A stretch of DNA of 7,346 bases, from contig CALBWZ010000164.1 of assembly GCA_937893415.1 (NCBI GenBank), positions 1 through 7,346 of the forward strand, read 5' to 3'. The notes under the pieces are model-generated. The model had not been told where the DNA came from and made no database searches. It was given only the letters and a program-made list of their open reading frames with translations. A program made the translations under genes and the position numbers. The stretch's first letter is position 1; every line of letters begins with the position of its first letter. Shown piece after piece: positions 6,493 to 7,346 of the stretch. The stretch comes from an uncultured Comamonadaceae bacterium (GTDB taxonomy: Bacteria; Pseudomonadota; Gammaproteobacteria; Burkholderiales; Burkholderiaceae_C).

Positions 6493-7346
6493 TTAAGCCA
6501 CACCCTCGTTCCAATGCAGTTTTTTGCGCAAGGTGTCGAAATAGCTCCAGCCTTTGGGGTGTAGCAGGCGCAAGTGGTGCTGTGACGGCGTTACTTTGAT
6601 GCGGTCGCCCACTACCAAGCTGGTGAGCGACTGCATGTCAAAGTTTGCATTGGCATCCCGGGCATTCGCTATTTCAACTACGATTTCCGCATCTCGCGGC
6701 AACACAATAGGTCGGTTGGACAGGGTGTGCGGCGCAATAGGCGCTATAACCAAGCCCGCCAAACTGGGGTGCAATATGGGCCCGCCTACAGACATGGAAT
6801 AAGCTGTTGAGCCTGTAGGCGTAGCGATGATCAGGCCGTCTGCCCTCTGGTTGGCTACAAAGTGGCCGTCAACTTCTATGCGCAGCTCAATCATGCCGCT
6901 GGTGCCGCTTCGGTTGACCACCACGTCATTTAAGGCGGTCGCCTCAAACACGCAGTGGTTGTCTCGCCACACTTGTGCCTGCATCATGGCGCGGCTTTCT
7001 TCGTCGTACGCGCCATGCAACATAGGCAGCAGGACATCTTTGTAGGCCTCTAGCGCAATGTCTGTAATAAAGCCTAAACGTCCTTGGTTAACGCCAATCA
7101 TGGGCACGTTGTGACGCGCCAAACGCCTGCCCAAGCCAAGTAACGTGCCGTCGCCGCCCACCACCACAGCCAAGTCACAGTGCTGACCAATGGCATCTAC
7201 ATCAATGCTTGGGTACTGGTGCATGTCGGTATTGAGCCCCGTTTCACGCTCAATAGACACATCCATACCGGTTTCATCTAAAAATTGCGCCAAACCGCGC
7301 AAGGCCTCGTGAGAGCCCGCGGCTTGGTACTTGCCTACCAAGGCGA
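6493..7346 (-). CDS. nadK: NAD kinase (NadK/PpnK), first codons cut by window edge
   Basis: Phosphorylates NAD to NADP, the only route to NADP and thus the base of the NADPH pool. About 283 codons are visible, ending with TAA at 6493-6495. The frame stays open to the right edge, with ALVGKYQ at the very start of the visible part, so only about 10-15 N-terminal residues should be missing. Diagnostic motifs are the GGDG ATP-binding loop at 7147-7158, the NDVVV segment at about 6916-6930 (the family N-[ED] motif), and TPTGSTAYS at 6796-6822. The family C-terminal motif [20 protein letters not shown] is intact. The gene lies 97 bp upstream of recN on the same strand, an arrangement common in betaproteobacteria. 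The LexA-controlled promoter in the gap means recN can be expressed apart from nadK, and no strong terminator separates them. Confidence 0.97.
   Translation of the reverse strand, partial: ALVGKYQAAGSHEALRGLAQFLDETGMDVSIERETGLNTDMHQYPSIDVDAIGQHCDLAVVVGGDGTLLGLGRRLARHNVPMIGVNQGRLGFITDIALEAYKDVLLPMLHGAYDEESRAMMQAQVWRDNHCVFEATALNDVVVNRSGTSGMIELRIEVDGHFVANQRADGLIIATPTGSTAYSMSVGGPILHPSLAGLVIAPIAPHTLSNRPIVLPRDAEIVVEIANARDANANFDMQSLTSLVVGDRIKVTPSQHHLRLLHPKGWSYFDTLRKKLHWNEGVA

Overview
The window reads as ordinary chromosomal housekeeping DNA from a betaproteobacterium, most likely Burkholderiales near Comamonadaceae. The basis is the MutM N-terminal half (GKPLRWPLG, RRRGKYLLFDLD), the NadK and RapZ sequence style, and the presence of a signal-peptide TPR protein divergent from mutM. 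The base composition is moderate for that group, judged by eye. No mobile element, CRISPR array, rRNA, tRNA or prophage gene was seen. Coding density is high and all six genes are intact within the window; the two at the edges are cut by the window ends.

Layout from left to right: (1) the N-terminal 517 codons of an exported TPR-repeat protein on the minus strand, running off the left edge; (2) a 153-bp divergent intergenic region; (3) mutM and mutY on the plus strand, joined by an ATGA stop/start overlap; (4) a 48-bp convergent gap with only a weak hairpin; (5) recN and rapZ on the minus strand (read right to left), also joined by an ATGA overlap; (6) a 97-bp gap holding a very good LexA (SOS) box in front of recN; (7) nadK on the minus strand, lacking only its first few codons at the right edge.

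The window is dominated by genome maintenance. MutM removes 8-oxoguanine opposite C and MutY removes A misincorporated opposite 8-oxoguanine. RecN is an SMC-like double-strand-break repair protein. NadK makes NADP, the cofactor behind NADPH-dependent antioxidant defence. RapZ is the outlier: an RNase-adaptor/nucleotide-binding protein tied to amino-sugar control in enterobacteria, here translationally coupled to an apparently SOS-controlled recN.

I did not find an undescribed biological system. The observations most worth a second look are the LexA box that would place rapZ under SOS control together with recN, and a -10-like box set so close to the fixed mutM start that mutM may be translated from a leaderless mRNA. 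RapZ also lacks the C-terminal basic residues used for sRNA binding in E. coli.
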